From the NCBI GenBank assembly GCA_902614085.1, contig CACMJS010000002.1, positions 170,268 to 234,267 on the forward strand: 64,000 nucleotides of DNA, read 5' to 3'. Shown in pieces: positions 51,264 through 61,124 of the stretch; position 1 is the first letter of the stretch; each line of letters starts with the position of its first letter. This DNA comes from an uncultured Alphaproteobacteria bacterium (lineage in GTDB: Bacteria > Pseudomonadota > Alphaproteobacteria > HIMB59 > GCA-002718135). The position numbers and the translations under genes were made by a program. Below the pieces are notes generated by a model. The model saw only the letters and a list, made by a program, of their open reading frames with translations, made no database searches and was not told the DNA's origin.

Positions 51264-53310
51264 AGCAGAAAAAAAATATCATCTCTCTCCCGAAATCACA
51301 ACACCTTTTAAAATTGTCAGTGATTTTAATCCAAGTGGTGATCAACCTGAAGCAATTAAAAGTATTGTTAAAAGTCTAAATGAAGGAGAACAAGAACAAG
51401 TTCTTTTAGGTGTCACTGGATCAGGTAAGACCTTTACAATGGCTAAAGTAATTGAAAAAGTACAGAAACCTACTTTAATAATGGCGCCAAATAAAACATT
51501 AGCAGCACAACTTTATGGCGAAATGAAAAATCTGTTTCCAAATAATGCTGTTGAATATTTTGTCAGTTATTATGATTATTATACACCAGAAGCATATGTG
51601 CCAAGAACTGATACATATATTGAAAAAGAATCTTCAATAAATGAACAAATTGATCGTCTAAGGCATTCAGCTACTAGATCTTTAGTGGAAAGAAGAGATA
51701 CAATCATAGTAGCATCAGTTTCTTGTATTTATGGTATTGGATCAGTTGATGCTTATTCTTCAATGTCTTTTACTTTAGATAAAAATCAATCAATAAGTAG
51801 AGAGATTATTATCAGAAAGTTGGTAGAACTTTTATACAAACGTCGTGACATGGACTTTAGAAGAGGCAGCTTTAGAGCTAAGGGAGATATTTTAGAAATT
51901 TTCCCTTCTCACTATGAAGATATTTCTTGGAAAATTTCTATGTTTGGAGATGATATAGAGAGTATAACACAAGTGGACCCACTTACTGGAGAGAAGCTTG
52001 GAGAACTTGAACAAATAAGAATCTTTGCAAACTCTCATTATGTAACCCCAAAGCCAACAATAAAAAAAGCAATTACGATGATTAAAAATGATCTAAAAAA
52101 ACAATTAGAGATTTTTGAAAAAGAAAAAAAATACTTAGAAAGACAAAGGTTAGATGAGAGAACTACATTTGACTTAGAAATGATGGAAACTACTGGAAGT
52201 TGCAGTGGTATTGAAAATTATTCTAGATATTTGTCAGGAAGACAGCCGGGGGAGCCTCCTCCTACACTTTATGAATATATTCCAGAAGACTCTTTATTGT
52301 TTATAGATGAAAGCCACCAGACATGTGGTCAAATAGCAGGAATGTACAAAGGTGATTTTTCTAGAAAATCAACTTTAGCTCAATATGGTTTTAGACTACC
52401 AAGTTGTGTTGATAATAGACCTTTAAAAAGAGAAGAATGGGATGCAATGCGTCCACAAACTATATTTGTAAGTGCAACACCAGGAGATTATGAACTTGAA
52501 AAGACAGGTGGTACCTTTGTTGAACAAGTAATTAGACCCACTGGTTTAATTGATCCACCTATTGAAATAAGACCAACTAAACATCAAATTGATAACTTAA
52601 TTGATGAATGTAAAAAGACTATAGATAAAGGTCATCGTGTTCTAATCACAACACTTACAAAAAAAATGGCTGAAGATCTTACTGAATATATCAATGAAGA
52701 AGGATTAAAGGTAAGATATCTTCACTCTGATATCGATACATTAGAAAGAATAGAAATTATTAGAGATTTAAGACTAGGAGTTTTTAATGTTTTAGTAGGA
52801 ATAAATCTTCTTAGAGAAGGTTTAGATATTCCTGAATGTGCTTTAATGGCTATATTAGATGCTGATAAGGAAGGTTACCTTCGTTCTAGAACTAGTTTAA
52901 TTCAAACTATTGGTAGGGCTGCAAGAAATGTTGAGAGTAAAGTCTTAATGTATGCTGACAACATTACCACTAGTATGAAAGAAGCAATCGAAGAGACAGA
53001 TAGAAGACGAACAAAACAATTAGAATATAATAAAATAAATAAAATTACGCCAATCAGTATTAAAAAGAATATTCAAGAAATAATTGAGAACACAGCTGAA
53101 CAAGATCATGTTACAGTTGAAATTGATAATGCTAAAGAATTAGTTGGTAAGGATCTTAATAAACATATTAAAAATTTAGAGAAAAAGATGAATGAATTTG
53201 CTTCAAAACTTGAATTTGAAGATGCAGCTAGATTACGAGATGAAATTAATAGATTAAAGGCAAAAGAAGTGGGTCTTTCTAATAAAGTTTTGCAGTTTAA
53301 AAAGAATTAA
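51256..53310 (+). CDS. uvrB: Excinuclease ABC subunit B
   Basis: UvrB is the damage-verifying helicase of nucleotide excision repair, taking DNA from UvrA and pairing with UvrC. The 684-residue protein has Walker A GVTGSGKT (52-59), the beta-hairpin region YYDYYTPEAYVP, DESHQ, GRAARN, and a C-terminal UVR motif (about 635-670) for UvrC contact. Its stop shares one base with the next start (TAATG), so it is coupled to a metabolic gene with no known link. Confidence 0.98.
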   Translation: MNKAEKKYHLSPEITTPFKIVSDFNPSGDQPEAIKSIVKSLNEGEQEQVLLGVTGSGKTFTMAKVIEKVQKPTLIMAPNKTLAAQLYGEMKNLFPNNAVEYFVSYYDYYTPEAYVPRTDTYIEKESSINEQIDRLRHSATRSLVERRDTIIVASVSCIYGIGSVDAYSSMSFTLDKNQSISREIIIRKLVELLYKRRDMDFRRGSFRAKGDILEIFPSHYEDISWKISMFGDDIESITQVDPLTGEKLGELEQIRIFANSHYVTPKPTIKKAITMIKNDLKKQLEIFEKEKKYLERQRLDERTTFDLEMMETTGSCSGIENYSRYLSGRQPGEPPPTLYEYIPEDSLLFIDESHQTCGQIAGMYKGDFSRKSTLAQYGFRLPSCVDNRPLKREEWDAMRPQTIFVSATPGDYELEKTGGTFVEQVIRPTGLIDPPIEIRPTKHQIDNLIDECKKTIDKGHRVLITTLTKKMAEDLTEYINEEGLKVRYLHSDIDTLERIEIIRDLRLGVFNVLVGINLLREGLDIPECALMAILDADKEGYLRSRTSLIQTIGRAARNVESKVLMYADNITTSMKEAIEETDRRRTKQLEYNKINKITPISIKKNIQEIIENTAEQDHVTVEIDNAKELVGKDLNKHIKNLEKKMNEFASKLEFEDAARLRDEINRLKAKEVGLSNKVLQFKKN

Positions 53311-54314
53311 TGGATATTGTATTTTCAGAAACTAACCAAACTGGAATCATTAAACTAAATCGTCCTAAAGCTTTAAATGCTCTCAATTTAGAAATGGCAA
53401 AAAAATTCCATGACAAATTATTAGAATGGGAAGAAAAAGATAATATCTTAAGAGTATTGTTAGTTGGAGAAGGTAAACATTTTTGTGCAGGAGGTGATGT
53501 AAAATCTCTTGTTCTTGCTGGAAAAGAAAACTCTTTAAAACATGATTTTTTTAGAATTGAGTATAAACTTAATTATTTAATTAGCCAATTTAGTAAAGAA
53601 TTTCTTTCAGTTTGGAATGGTGTAGTCATGGGAGGCGGGGTTGGTTTATCAATCTATGGTGATCACAGATTGGCAACAGACAATTCAAAATTTGCAATGC
53701 CAGAATCTGCAATTGGTTTTTTTCCAGATGTTGGCGGAAGTTATTTTTTATCAAATCTTACAGGTAATATTGGTAAGTATATTGGTTTAACGGGTGAGGT
53801 TTTAGGGTTAAATGAATTAATTTTTTTCGGATTAGCAACTCACTACTTTAAAAGTAATAAAATAGAAGATGTTAAAGAAAAATTTATTACAAGAGGAGAA
53901 ATTTTACACGATAATTTTGAAGTAGAGAATGATACATATCTAATTAAAAATATGAATTTAATAAATGAACTATTCAATGGAAATATTCAAACAATCATAT
54001 CAAATTTAAAAAGTCATAACTCAGAGTTTTCAAAAAAAATTTTAGATATTCTTTTAGTTAAATGTCCAATGAGTCTTGCGATAAGCACTAAACTTATAGA
54101 TGATGCAAAAGGTAAATCGTTAAAAGAATGTTTAGAAACTGAATTTCAATTAAGTCAAAAAATAGTATACCGTAGTGACTTTGATAATGGTGTAAATTCT
54201 GTGCTAATTTCAAAAGATCATAATCCTATTTGGCAACCATCAACAATAGATGAAATAAATATAGAAGGTCTAGATTTTTATTTTGAAACTCACACTGAAA
54301 ATCTTTATCTATAA
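53310..54314 (+). CDS. 3-hydroxyisobutyryl-CoA hydrolase-like (ECH_2) protein
   Basis: The 334-residue crotonase-fold protein has HFCAGGDVKSL, the oxyanion region WNGVVMGGGVGLSIYGDHR and AMPESAIGFFPDVGGSYFLS, matching HIBCH of valine degradation rather than ordinary enoyl-CoA hydratases. It frees 3-hydroxyisobutyrate from its CoA ester. Other valine genes are not in the window. It lies 8 bases before the dimethylglycine dehydrogenase-like gene, so they are probably co-transcribed. Confidence 0.9.
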   Translation: MDIVFSETNQTGIIKLNRPKALNALNLEMAKKFHDKLLEWEEKDNILRVLLVGEGKHFCAGGDVKSLVLAGKENSLKHDFFRIEYKLNYLISQFSKEFLSVWNGVVMGGGVGLSIYGDHRLATDNSKFAMPESAIGFFPDVGGSYFLSNLTGNIGKYIGLTGEVLGLNELIFFGLATHYFKSNKIEDVKEKFITRGEILHDNFEVENDTYLIKNMNLINELFNGNIQTIISNLKSHNSEFSKKILDILLVKCPMSLAISTKLIDDAKGKSLKECLETEFQLSQKIVYRSDFDNGVNSVLISKDHNPIWQPSTIDEINIEGLDFYFETHTENLYL

Positions 54315-54322
54315 TATTACAA

Positions 54323-56770
54323 ATGAGTAATAAAATTCCCACTTCTGCTAAAGTAGTTGTAATAGGTGGTGGTATAGCTGGATGTTCTGTAGCTTATCAT
54401 TTAGCAAAATTTGGGTGGAAAGATGTGATCTTACTAGAAAGAGATCAATTAACTTCTGGAACTACTTGGCATGCAGCAGGACTGATTGGTCAGATTGGTG
54501 CATCAGCAACCATTACAAAACTTAGAAATTATTCGTTAAATTTATATAAAGATCTGGAAAAAGAAACAGGATTGGCAACAGGTTTAAAACAAAACGGCTC
54601 TTTAACTATTGCAACAACTAATGATCGATTAGAAGAATTAAAAAGGCAAGCTACATTTGCTCAAAGATTTAATATAGAAGTTAATGAATTAGAAAAAAAT
54701 CAGATTAAGGATATTTATTCTCTTATAAATACAGATGATGTTGTTGGTGGAATATTTATTCCAAGAGATGGTCAAGCAGATCCTGTTGGTATAACAAATG
54801 TTCTTGCTAAATCGGCAAAAATGTATGGCGCTCAAATATTTGAACATTGTTCTGTAAATAAAATCCTTACTAAAAATGGATCAATAGAAGGTGTAGATAC
54901 AAAACATGGAAAAATTAAATGTGAGTATATTGTTCTAGCATCTGGAATGTGGTCAAGGCAGATAGCAAATGATATTAACGTTAGTATACCGCTATATCCA
55001 AATGAACATTTCTATATATTAAGTGAACCATTAAAAGAAATTTCTAAATCGCTTCCAGTTCTTAGAGATTATAATAATTGCTTATATCTAAAAGAGGATG
55101 CTGGAAAAATTTTAGTAGGCATTTTTGAGCCTAAAGCTAAACCTGCATTTACTGATACATATAAAGTGCCCAATGATTTTTCTTTTGGAGAACTGCCTGA
55201 AGATTTTGATCATTTTGAACCACATTTAAAAAATGCTATGAAAAGAATACCAGCCCTTGAAAATGTAGGTATAAGAAAATTCTTTAACGGTCCTGAAGCT
55301 TTTACTCCAGATACAAATTATCTTTTAGGAGAAACACCAGAAGTAAAAAACTTTTATGTTTGTTGTGGATTTAATAGTATTGGTATTCAGAGTGCTGGTG
55401 GTGCAGGTAAAGTAACTGCAGAATGGATGATGAACGGTGAGGTTAATGATGATCTTTACTCCTTAGATATTTCAAGATTTGAAAAATTTCACTCCGAGAC
55501 AAAATTTATAACTGAAAGAGTTACTGAATCATTAGGAGATTTATATGCAATGCACTGGCCTTATAAACAACATAAATCTTCGAGAAATATTAAACTACTT
55601 CCTTTTCATAATGATTTGAAAAAAGAAGGGGCATGCTTTGGTCAAGTGGCCGGTTTTGAAAGACCAATGTGGTATGCTCTTAATGGTAAGAAACCAGAAT
55701 ATGAGTATAGTTATGGCTATCAAAATTGGTATGATGCAGCAAAGTATGAAACAATAAACACAAGAAAAAATGCTGGTTTATTTGACTTAAGTGCCTTTGC
55801 AAAATTTGAAATTAAGGGAGACAATGCCTTCGACGATCTTCAACGATTATGCTGTAATAATATTAAAAATTATCCCGGTAACACAACTTACACGCAAATG
55901 CTTAATTCAAATGGTGGCATTGTTGCCGATTTAACAGTTACTTGTATTGATACTAATTCTTTTCGTATTGTAACGGGTTCATCTGTGAGAGAACATGATA
56001 AAAAACATATTTCAGAAAATTTAAGTAAAAACACAACTTTAATTGATATCACTGAAAGTTTAGCTTGCTTTGGTATTTTTGGTCCTAAAAGCAGAGAAAT
56101 TCTAACAGAAATATTTGGAGAACATTTTTCAAACGACAAGTTTAAATTTGGAACTGCTCAAGAAATATCATTGAAAAATAATAAATTAATCTTCCAAAGA
56201 TTATCCTTTGTTGGTGAACTTGGTTGGGAAATTTATGCTCCTATAAATATATCTAGAGAAATTTATTTAGAGTTAGTTAAAGTTGGAGAAAAATATAACC
56301 TTTCACATGCTGGTGCCCATGCACTAGATATCATGAGAATGGAAAAAGGATATTTACATTGGGGTCATGATATTTCTCCAGCTGAAAACCCTTTTGAAGC
56401 TGGATTAGAATTAACTGTTAAACTAAATAAAAAAACAGATTTTATAGGTAAAGAAGCTTTAAAAACAAATAATAGAATTAAAAAGAAACAACTAACAAAT
56501 TTTGTTTTAGAAAAATCTACGCCAGGAAATCCTCTCTTATTACATGATGAGCCTATTTATTATAAAAATAAAATTGTGGGAGAAACAACTTCTAGCAATT
56601 ATTCATTTTGTTATAATAAAAATATGGTCTTTGGATATATAGATTCAGAAATAGATTTAAAAAAATTAAATGGAAGCAATTTTGAAGTTGAAGTTGCTAA
56701 AAATAAATATGTTATGTCCGTTCAACTTAATCCATTGCATGATCCTGAAAATAATTTTACAAAAATATAG
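54323..56770 (+). CDS. Dimethylglycine/sarcosine dehydrogenase-like flavoprotein (DAO and GcvT domains)
   Basis: An 815-residue fusion of an N-terminal FAD amine oxidase domain (about 10-375; GGGIAG at 15-20), the FAO_M linker, and a C-terminal GcvT tetrahydrofolate domain (about 430-810). His50 in GTTWHAAG matches the covalent FAD histidine of dimethylglycine dehydrogenase. Such enzymes take methyl groups off dimethylglycine or sarcosine and pass formaldehyde to tetrahydrofolate, a common carbon and energy route for marine bacteria. The exact substrate cannot be set from sequence. Confidence 0.9.
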   Translation: MSNKIPTSAKVVVIGGGIAGCSVAYHLAKFGWKDVILLERDQLTSGTTWHAAGLIGQIGASATITKLRNYSLNLYKDLEKETGLATGLKQNGSLTIATTNDRLEELKRQATFAQRFNIEVNELEKNQIKDIYSLINTDDVVGGIFIPRDGQADPVGITNVLAKSAKMYGAQIFEHCSVNKILTKNGSIEGVDTKHGKIKCEYIVLASGMWSRQIANDINVSIPLYPNEHFYILSEPLKEISKSLPVLRDYNNCLYLKEDAGKILVGIFEPKAKPAFTDTYKVPNDFSFGELPEDFDHFEPHLKNAMKRIPALENVGIRKFFNGPEAFTPDTNYLLGETPEVKNFYVCCGFNSIGIQSAGGAGKVTAEWMMNGEVNDDLYSLDISRFEKFHSETKFITERVTESLGDLYAMHWPYKQHKSSRNIKLLPFHNDLKKEGACFGQVAGFERPMWYALNGKKPEYEYSYGYQNWYDAAKYETINTRKNAGLFDLSAFAKFEIKGDNAFDDLQRLCCNNIKNYPGNTTYTQMLNSNGGIVADLTVTCIDTNSFRIVTGSSVREHDKKHISENLSKNTTLIDITESLACFGIFGPKSREILTEIFGEHFSNDKFKFGTAQEISLKNNKLIFQRLSFVGELGWEIYAPINISREIYLELVKVGEKYNLSHAGAHALDIMRMEKGYLHWGHDISPAENPFEAGLELTVKLNKKTDFIGKEALKTNNRIKKKQLTNFVLEKSTPGNPLLLHDEPIYYKNKIVGETTSSNYSFCYNKNMVFGYIDSEIDLKKLNGSNFEVEVAKNKYVMSVQLNPLHDPENNFTKI

Positions 56771-56788
56771 TTTTTTACGATCTAATTT

Positions 56789-57667
56789 ATGAAAACAATT
56801 AGATTATTTTTTTCTATAGTAGTAATTATATTAATAATTTTATTTATCTTTATTTATATTTTTCTAAATAATTTTGAAAAAGAAAAAATAATTAGTGATA
56901 TTGAAAGGAAATTAGAAATTAAAATTAATGAAAAAAACAAAACTAAAATCAATATTTTTCCAATTGTAAAGCTTAACACAAACTTAGAAATTAAAGATTT
57001 CAAAAATAATTTATACTTTGATAATATTAGAATTGATATTTCTCAGCCAGTATTTCAAGTTTCAGGAAATTTAGATATTCTAATTGATAATTTGAATATT
57101 AATAATATTAATTTTAGTGAAGTAAATATTAATGGAAAAGTAAATTATATTGAAAATTATCTTAAATATAGTGATAATTTAGAAAATTTATTTGACTCGA
57201 TTTATAAAATTAATGGAAAAATAACTTTAGAAACAACTAATGAAGAAAAATTTCTGATTTCATTTTTAAAATTATTCTTTGAAAAATTAGAAAATCAAAA
57301 AAATCAAAAATTTGCATTTTCTGAACTTATAAATGCTTTTGGTAATGAAAGTTCTAATTTTAAAGGCGCAATAAATAAAAATAAAAATATTTTAGAAACT
57401 AGCAAAATTGAAATTAGCAATAAAAACAACAGAATTCTTATAAAAGGTGAATACAATTACAGTAATAACTTTATAGATATTATTTTAAACCTATCTCAAA
57501 ATAATGAAATATATTTAACTACTTTGATAAAAGGAAACTTAAATAATCCTAATATAAGTTTTGATAAAAATTCAAAATTTTTTCAAAATTCAAACTCAAA
57601 TGAAAATAATATAATTGAAGAAAGTGTCATTCAATTTTTAAATAATTTTTTTGATTTCAATGATTGA
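56789..57667 (+). CDS. Short AsmA-like envelope protein
   Basis: A 292-residue protein with one N-terminal membrane segment (about 4-27) followed by KIEIS-type beta repeats (NLEIKDFKNNLYFDNIRIDI, ILIKGEYNYSNNFIDIILNL) and GNLNNPNISFDK at the C-terminus, the pattern of AsmA family inner-membrane anchored proteins that bridge or move lipids in the envelope. It is shorter than most members. It is very Asn/Lys/Ile-rich. The assignment rests on pattern and membrane layout. It overlaps the AEC gene by 8 bases if ATG 57660 is the start there. Confidence 0.65.
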   Translation: MKTIRLFFSIVVIILIILFIFIYIFLNNFEKEKIISDIERKLEIKINEKNKTKINIFPIVKLNTNLEIKDFKNNLYFDNIRIDISQPVFQVSGNLDILIDNLNINNINFSEVNINGKVNYIENYLKYSDNLENLFDSIYKINGKITLETTNEEKFLISFLKLFFEKLENQKNQKFAFSELINAFGNESSNFKGAINKNKNILETSKIEISNKNNRILIKGEYNYSNNFIDIILNLSQNNEIYLTTLIKGNLNNPNISFDKNSKFFQNSNSNENNIIEESVIQFLNNFFDFND

Positions 57668-58598
57668 CTTATTTAATATAGTTAGCAGTGTGTTTGGATA
57701 TATCCTTTTTGGATTTTTTGTAAATAAATTACAAATACTTCCAAAAAAATATATTGATTATTTTGATTTTACTGGTTTTAACATTCTTTTACCTTTAGCT
57801 TTAATTATATATTTTTGGCAAGTCTCATTTCCTCAAATTAATTCTATTGGCCTGATCATCTCATTTTTTGCTTCAGGTATTTTTATATCCATGACTGGAT
57901 TTTTAATTAGCAAACAATTTTTAAATTTTAAAACTGATGACTCTGCACTTTTTGGATTAGCTGCTTGTTTTGGTAACACAGTAGCAATGGGAATACCTCT
58001 TATGTATGCAGTTTTGGGCCCAATAAATGCAATTCCTTATATGATATTAGTTTTTTTTCATGGTATTGTTCATTTTAGCTATACTGTTATTATAATAGAA
58101 GTTTATAGAAATAGACAAAAAAGCATTGTCGAAATTTTTTATCAAATATTATTAGGTATAATTAAAAATATTGTACTTTTTGGAATGATAATTGGTATCA
58201 TTCTTAATTACTCTAATCTTATCGTTCCATCTATTATGAAAGAGTCCTTAGATATATTTGTAAACCTTGCTCTTCCAATGGTTCTCATTTCTTTAGGTCT
58301 TGCATTAGGAAATTTTAAAATTAGAGAAAATATTTATAGCGCAATACTATTAACTATCTTAAAAAATTTTATTCACCCTATAATTGCATTTTGTATAGCG
58401 AATTTTATACTAGAGCTTGATAATCTCTTGGTAATTATTGTTACTATGGCCGCAGCTTTACCAAGTGGGTCTCAGTCATATTATTTTGCATACAGATATA
58501 ACTCACTAAAAGCTGTAGTTTCTTCAAATGTAGTATTAAGTACCTTTGTTAGTTTTTTTACACTGTCTTTACTATTAGTATTTTTTGATATTACGTAG
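57660..58598 (+). CDS. AEC-family (auxin efflux carrier-like) transporter
   Basis: A 312-residue membrane protein with about ten helices, arranged as two inverted repeats. The sequence (NILLPLALIIYFWQ, FGNTVAMGIPLMYAVLGP, VNLALPMVLISLGLALGNF, ALPSGSQSYYFAYRYNS) matches bacterial AEC permeases, which include malonate and dicarboxylate transporters. Substrate unknown. ATG 57660 is preferred to a TTG three codons earlier because of the usual 8-base overlap. Its stop interlocks with the TPR gene over 8 bases. Confidence 0.9.
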   Translation: MIDLFNIVSSVFGYILFGFFVNKLQILPKKYIDYFDFTGFNILLPLALIIYFWQVSFPQINSIGLIISFFASGIFISMTGFLISKQFLNFKTDDSALFGLAACFGNTVAMGIPLMYAVLGPINAIPYMILVFFHGIVHFSYTVIIIEVYRNRQKSIVEIFYQILLGIIKNIVLFGMIIGIILNYSNLIVPSIMKESLDIFVNLALPMVLISLGLALGNFKIRENIYSAILLTILKNFIHPIIAFCIANFILELDNLLVIIVTMAAALPSGSQSYYFAYRYNSLKAVVSSNVVLSTFVSFFTLSLLLVFFDIT

Positions 58599-59145
58599 AT
58601 TGAGAAATAAACGATTGTATTCTCTCTTTTTTATCCATAGTTTTAACACTAAAAGGAAAAATCTCTAACATCTTGTCATATACATCAATTGCCTGTTGAA
58701 ACTGGCCCTGATGAATAAAAATTAAACCCATTCCATCAAGTGCACCAAAATGTCTTGGTTCTAATTCAAGAGTTTTAATGATGTCTTGCATAGATTGATC
58801 AAAATTACCCATCATAAAGTGAACTGTAGCTCTTTTATTCCAACCTTCAGCAAAATTAGGATCTTCTTCAATTAAATTATTAAAAAATCTAATTGCTAAT
58901 GGATAATTTCTTAAATTCATAGCTTGAATACCCTTCTCAAAATATTCAATTACTTTTGGATCATCAACTTCATACCATATATTCCAAATGTCAGATATTA
59001 AATCTCTTATCTCATCCTGATTTTCAGTCTCATTTAATTTTTTAAACAAATTGTTTAGACGTGGATCATTTTGATCTGCTAATGCTATCTTACTAGCAAA
59101 CAAAAGACTTATACTGACAATTAATATTTTAAAGATAACCCACAT
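58591..59145 (-). CDS. Exported TPR-repeat protein
   Basis: A 184-residue protein with signal peptide (about 1-23, cleavage likely after IALA) and TPR repeats (about 60-165: NYPLAIRFFNNLIEEDPNFAEGWNKR and FDQSMQDIIKTLELEPRH). It is a probable periplasmic protein-binding scaffold. ATG 59145 is chosen since it gives a clean signal peptide; a start at 59184 would add 13 polar residues and lengthen the overlap with DUF2805. It is coupled to DUF2805 by a 17-base overlap. Confidence 0.82.
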   Translation of the reverse strand: MWVIFKILIVSISLLFASKIALADQNDPRLNNLFKKLNETENQDEIRDLISDIWNIWYEVDDPKVIEYFEKGIQAMNLRNYPLAIRFFNNLIEEDPNFAEGWNKRATVHFMMGNFDQSMQDIIKTLELEPRHFGALDGMGLIFIHQGQFQQAIDVYDKMLEIFPFSVKTMDKKERIQSFISQST

Positions 59146-59362
59146 ATTTAAATGATTTTTCTGATAGATTTCTTTTCTTTTCATGCTTTCTCGTTCTCCC
59201 TGTTACTCTAGTTCTCCATAACTTAAATGATCTAGGTTTAAGATTTGTTCTCATTATTTTTATAACCTCTGATTCGGTTACACCGTGAATTCTTTTTATT
59301 TTTTCAAAAGAGGTTTTATCGCACCAGGCTAATTTAATAATATTATCTATATATTCCTGCAT
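59129..59362 (-). CDS. DUF2805 (TIGR03643) small protein
   Basis: A 77-residue basic protein with a helix-turn-helix-like segment KTSFEKIKRIHGVTESEVIK and the conserved LKPRSFKLWRTRVTGRTRKH. The family is widespread in marine bacteria and its function is unknown; the Arg/Lys-rich end suggests nucleic-acid binding (inference). It precedes the TPR gene by overlap and is divergent from GST by 40 bases. Confidence 0.88.
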   Translation of the reverse strand: MQEYIDNIIKLAWCDKTSFEKIKRIHGVTESEVIKIMRTNLKPRSFKLWRTRVTGRTRKHEKKRNLSEKSFKYVGYL

Positions 59363-59402
59363 ATTATGAATATAGTTCTCTATTAATTAAATTCTAAAAA
59401 AA

Positions 59403-60026
59403 ATGATTGATTTGTATTCATCACCCACCCCTAATGGTCGAAAAATTAGCATTATGCTTGAAGAATTAGGTGTGGATTTTAATCCTATTTTAATAAATTT
59501 ATATAAAAAAGAGCAGTTTAGTGAAGAGTTTTCAAAAATATCTCCTGCAAATAAAATTCCTGTAATTGTAGATAATGATAACAACCAAACAGTATTCGAA
59601 TCCGGGGCTATCCTTCTTTATCTAGCAAAAAAATATGATAAATTTCTAAATAAAGATAAGTATTGGGAAATAATACAATGGGTTTTTTTTCAAATGGCTT
59701 ACATTGGACCAATGCTAGGCCAGGCTCATCAATATTTATTTTATAATCCTGGTAAAAGCAAATTTGCAGAAGATAAAACAAAAGGTTATGCGCAACATAT
59801 ATATTCAATTTTGGATAAAAGACTTTCTAAACAAGAATATTTTTCGGATACCTATTCAATAGCTGATATTTCAATTTGGCCTTGGACAGCTCGTTATGAA
59901 AGACATCAAATAAATTTGCATGATTATCCAAATGTGTTGAGATGGTATAAACAAATATCAACAAGACCTGCAGTTATTAAAGGATATAATTCTGTAGGCG
60001 AATCTTATGAAATCCCTAAACCTTAA
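59403..60026 (+). CDS. Glutathione S-transferase family protein
   Basis: The 207-residue protein has an N-terminal thioredoxin-fold GST domain with the YfcG/Ure2-type opening (LYSSPTPNGRKISIMLEELG), SPANKIPVIVD and VFESGAILLYLA for glutathione binding, and a C-terminal helical domain with YSIADISIWPWTARYERHQI. The active site Asn/Ser in TPNGRK, rather than Tyr, matches the nu class, which reduces disulfides or peroxides. Its stop interlocks with lysE over 4 bases. Confidence 0.93.
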   Translation: MIDLYSSPTPNGRKISIMLEELGVDFNPILINLYKKEQFSEEFSKISPANKIPVIVDNDNNQTVFESGAILLYLAKKYDKFLNKDKYWEIIQWVFFQMAYIGPMLGQAHQYLFYNPGKSKFAEDKTKGYAQHIYSILDKRLSKQEYFSDTYSIADISIWPWTARYERHQINLHDYPNVLRWYKQISTRPAVIKGYNSVGESYEIPKP

Positions 60027-60631
60027 GTGTTGTAAAATAATACTGAGCCTGCAGTTATAATTAAAAGGATTGCTAAAAACCATTCAACTATTTTTTTTAA
60101 TTTTTCATTATTAAGATATTGTCTGATAACACTTCCTCCATATGCCCATATACTAATGGAAGGAATATTAACTACTGTAGACATAATAACCATAAATAGT
60201 GTTCCAATTATTATATTTTCATCTTTTGGATAATATAATGTTACTGCAGTTGAACAGATTACCCAAGCTTTTGGATTTACAAATTGAAACAAAATTGCTT
60301 CATGATACTTTAATGGTCTTGATCTATCTTCTGTCTTTGAAATATTTAAAGACCCAAACATTTTATATGCTAAATAAAGAATGTAGCCTGCTCCAACATA
60401 TCTTAAAATATCATAGAGTATAGGATAGGTAATAAACAAAGATCCAAGACCTAGACATACAAGTGCTAATTGCAAACCATGACCAGAAGGAATGCCAAAA
60501 ATATTAGGTATAGATCTTATAAATCCAAATTTTATACCTGATGCAGTTAAAATACTATTGTTTGGACCTGGAGTTACGTACATAATAAAATTATACACTG
60601 CTAAAGCAGCTATTAATTCCCATGTAATCAT
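60023..60631 (-). CDS. LysE/RhtB-family amino acid exporter
   Basis: A 202-residue membrane protein with about six helices. It begins with the family motif FIMYVTPGPNNSILTASGIKFG and has the conserved PKAWVICSTA. Members export lysine, homoserine, threonine or other amino acids. The substrate is unknown. It lies 3 bases after yajQ, at the end of the yqaA-rmuC-yajQ-lysE run. Confidence 0.92.
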   Translation of the reverse strand: MITWELIAALAVYNFIMYVTPGPNNSILTASGIKFGFIRSIPNIFGIPSGHGLQLALVCLGLGSLFITYPILYDILRYVGAGYILYLAYKMFGSLNISKTEDRSRPLKYHEAILFQFVNPKAWVICSTAVTLYYPKDENIIIGTLFMVIMSTVVNIPSISIWAYGGSVIRQYLNNEKLKKIVEWFLAILLIITAGSVLFYNT

Positions 60632-60634
60632 TTT

Positions 60635-61120
60635 TTAATCTCTAAAATTTACAAATTGGACTGGTATACCTATCTTAGCATCCTCAATAAGCTTCATTAC
60701 GCTTTGTAAATCATCTTTTTTCTTTCCTTCAACACGAAGTTCATTCCCATTGATTTTTACTTGAACTTTTAATTTAGAGCTTTTAACATCAGAAGTAATT
60801 TTTTTACACAGGGATTGCTCAATTCCTTCTACTAATTCATACGTCTGACGAATTTTATTTCCCCCAGCTTTTTCCATATCATTTTTTTTTAAACATAAAG
60901 GATCAACTTTTCGTCTAACAAAATGAGTAACGAGCATGTCATTTACTTGACCAGCTTTCATTTCATCATCAGTTATGACAACTATAGTATTTTCTTTTTT
61001 TTCAATAGAAGTATCTGATCCTTTAAAATCGTACCTAGTGGTAATTTCTCTTGTAGCATTTCCTAGTGCGTTATCAATTTCTTGATGATCTAATCTGTTT
61101 ACAATATCAAAACTAGGCAT
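60635..61120 (-). CDS. yajQ: YajQ-family nucleotide-binding protein
   Basis: The 161-residue protein (MPSFDIVNRLDHQEIDNALG) is a clear YajQ: two RNP-like domains with TRYDFKGSDTSIE and VRRKVDPLCLKK. The family binds nucleotides (in Xanthomonas, cyclic di-GMP with a transcription partner) or RNA. It is 4 bases after rmuC. Function here unknown beyond the family. Confidence 0.96.
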   Translation of the reverse strand: MPSFDIVNRLDHQEIDNALGNATREITTRYDFKGSDTSIEKKENTIVVITDDEMKAGQVNDMLVTHFVRRKVDPLCLKKNDMEKAGGNKIRQTYELVEGIEQSLCKKITSDVKSSKLKVQVKINGNELRVEGKKKDDLQSVMKLIEDAKIGIPVQFVNFRD

Positions 61121-61124
61121 TTAT

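Noticed and set aside
58591..59184. TPR protein starting at 59184
   Set aside because: It would place 13 polar residues before the signal peptide and lengthen the overlap with DUF2805; the ATG at 59145 fits better.
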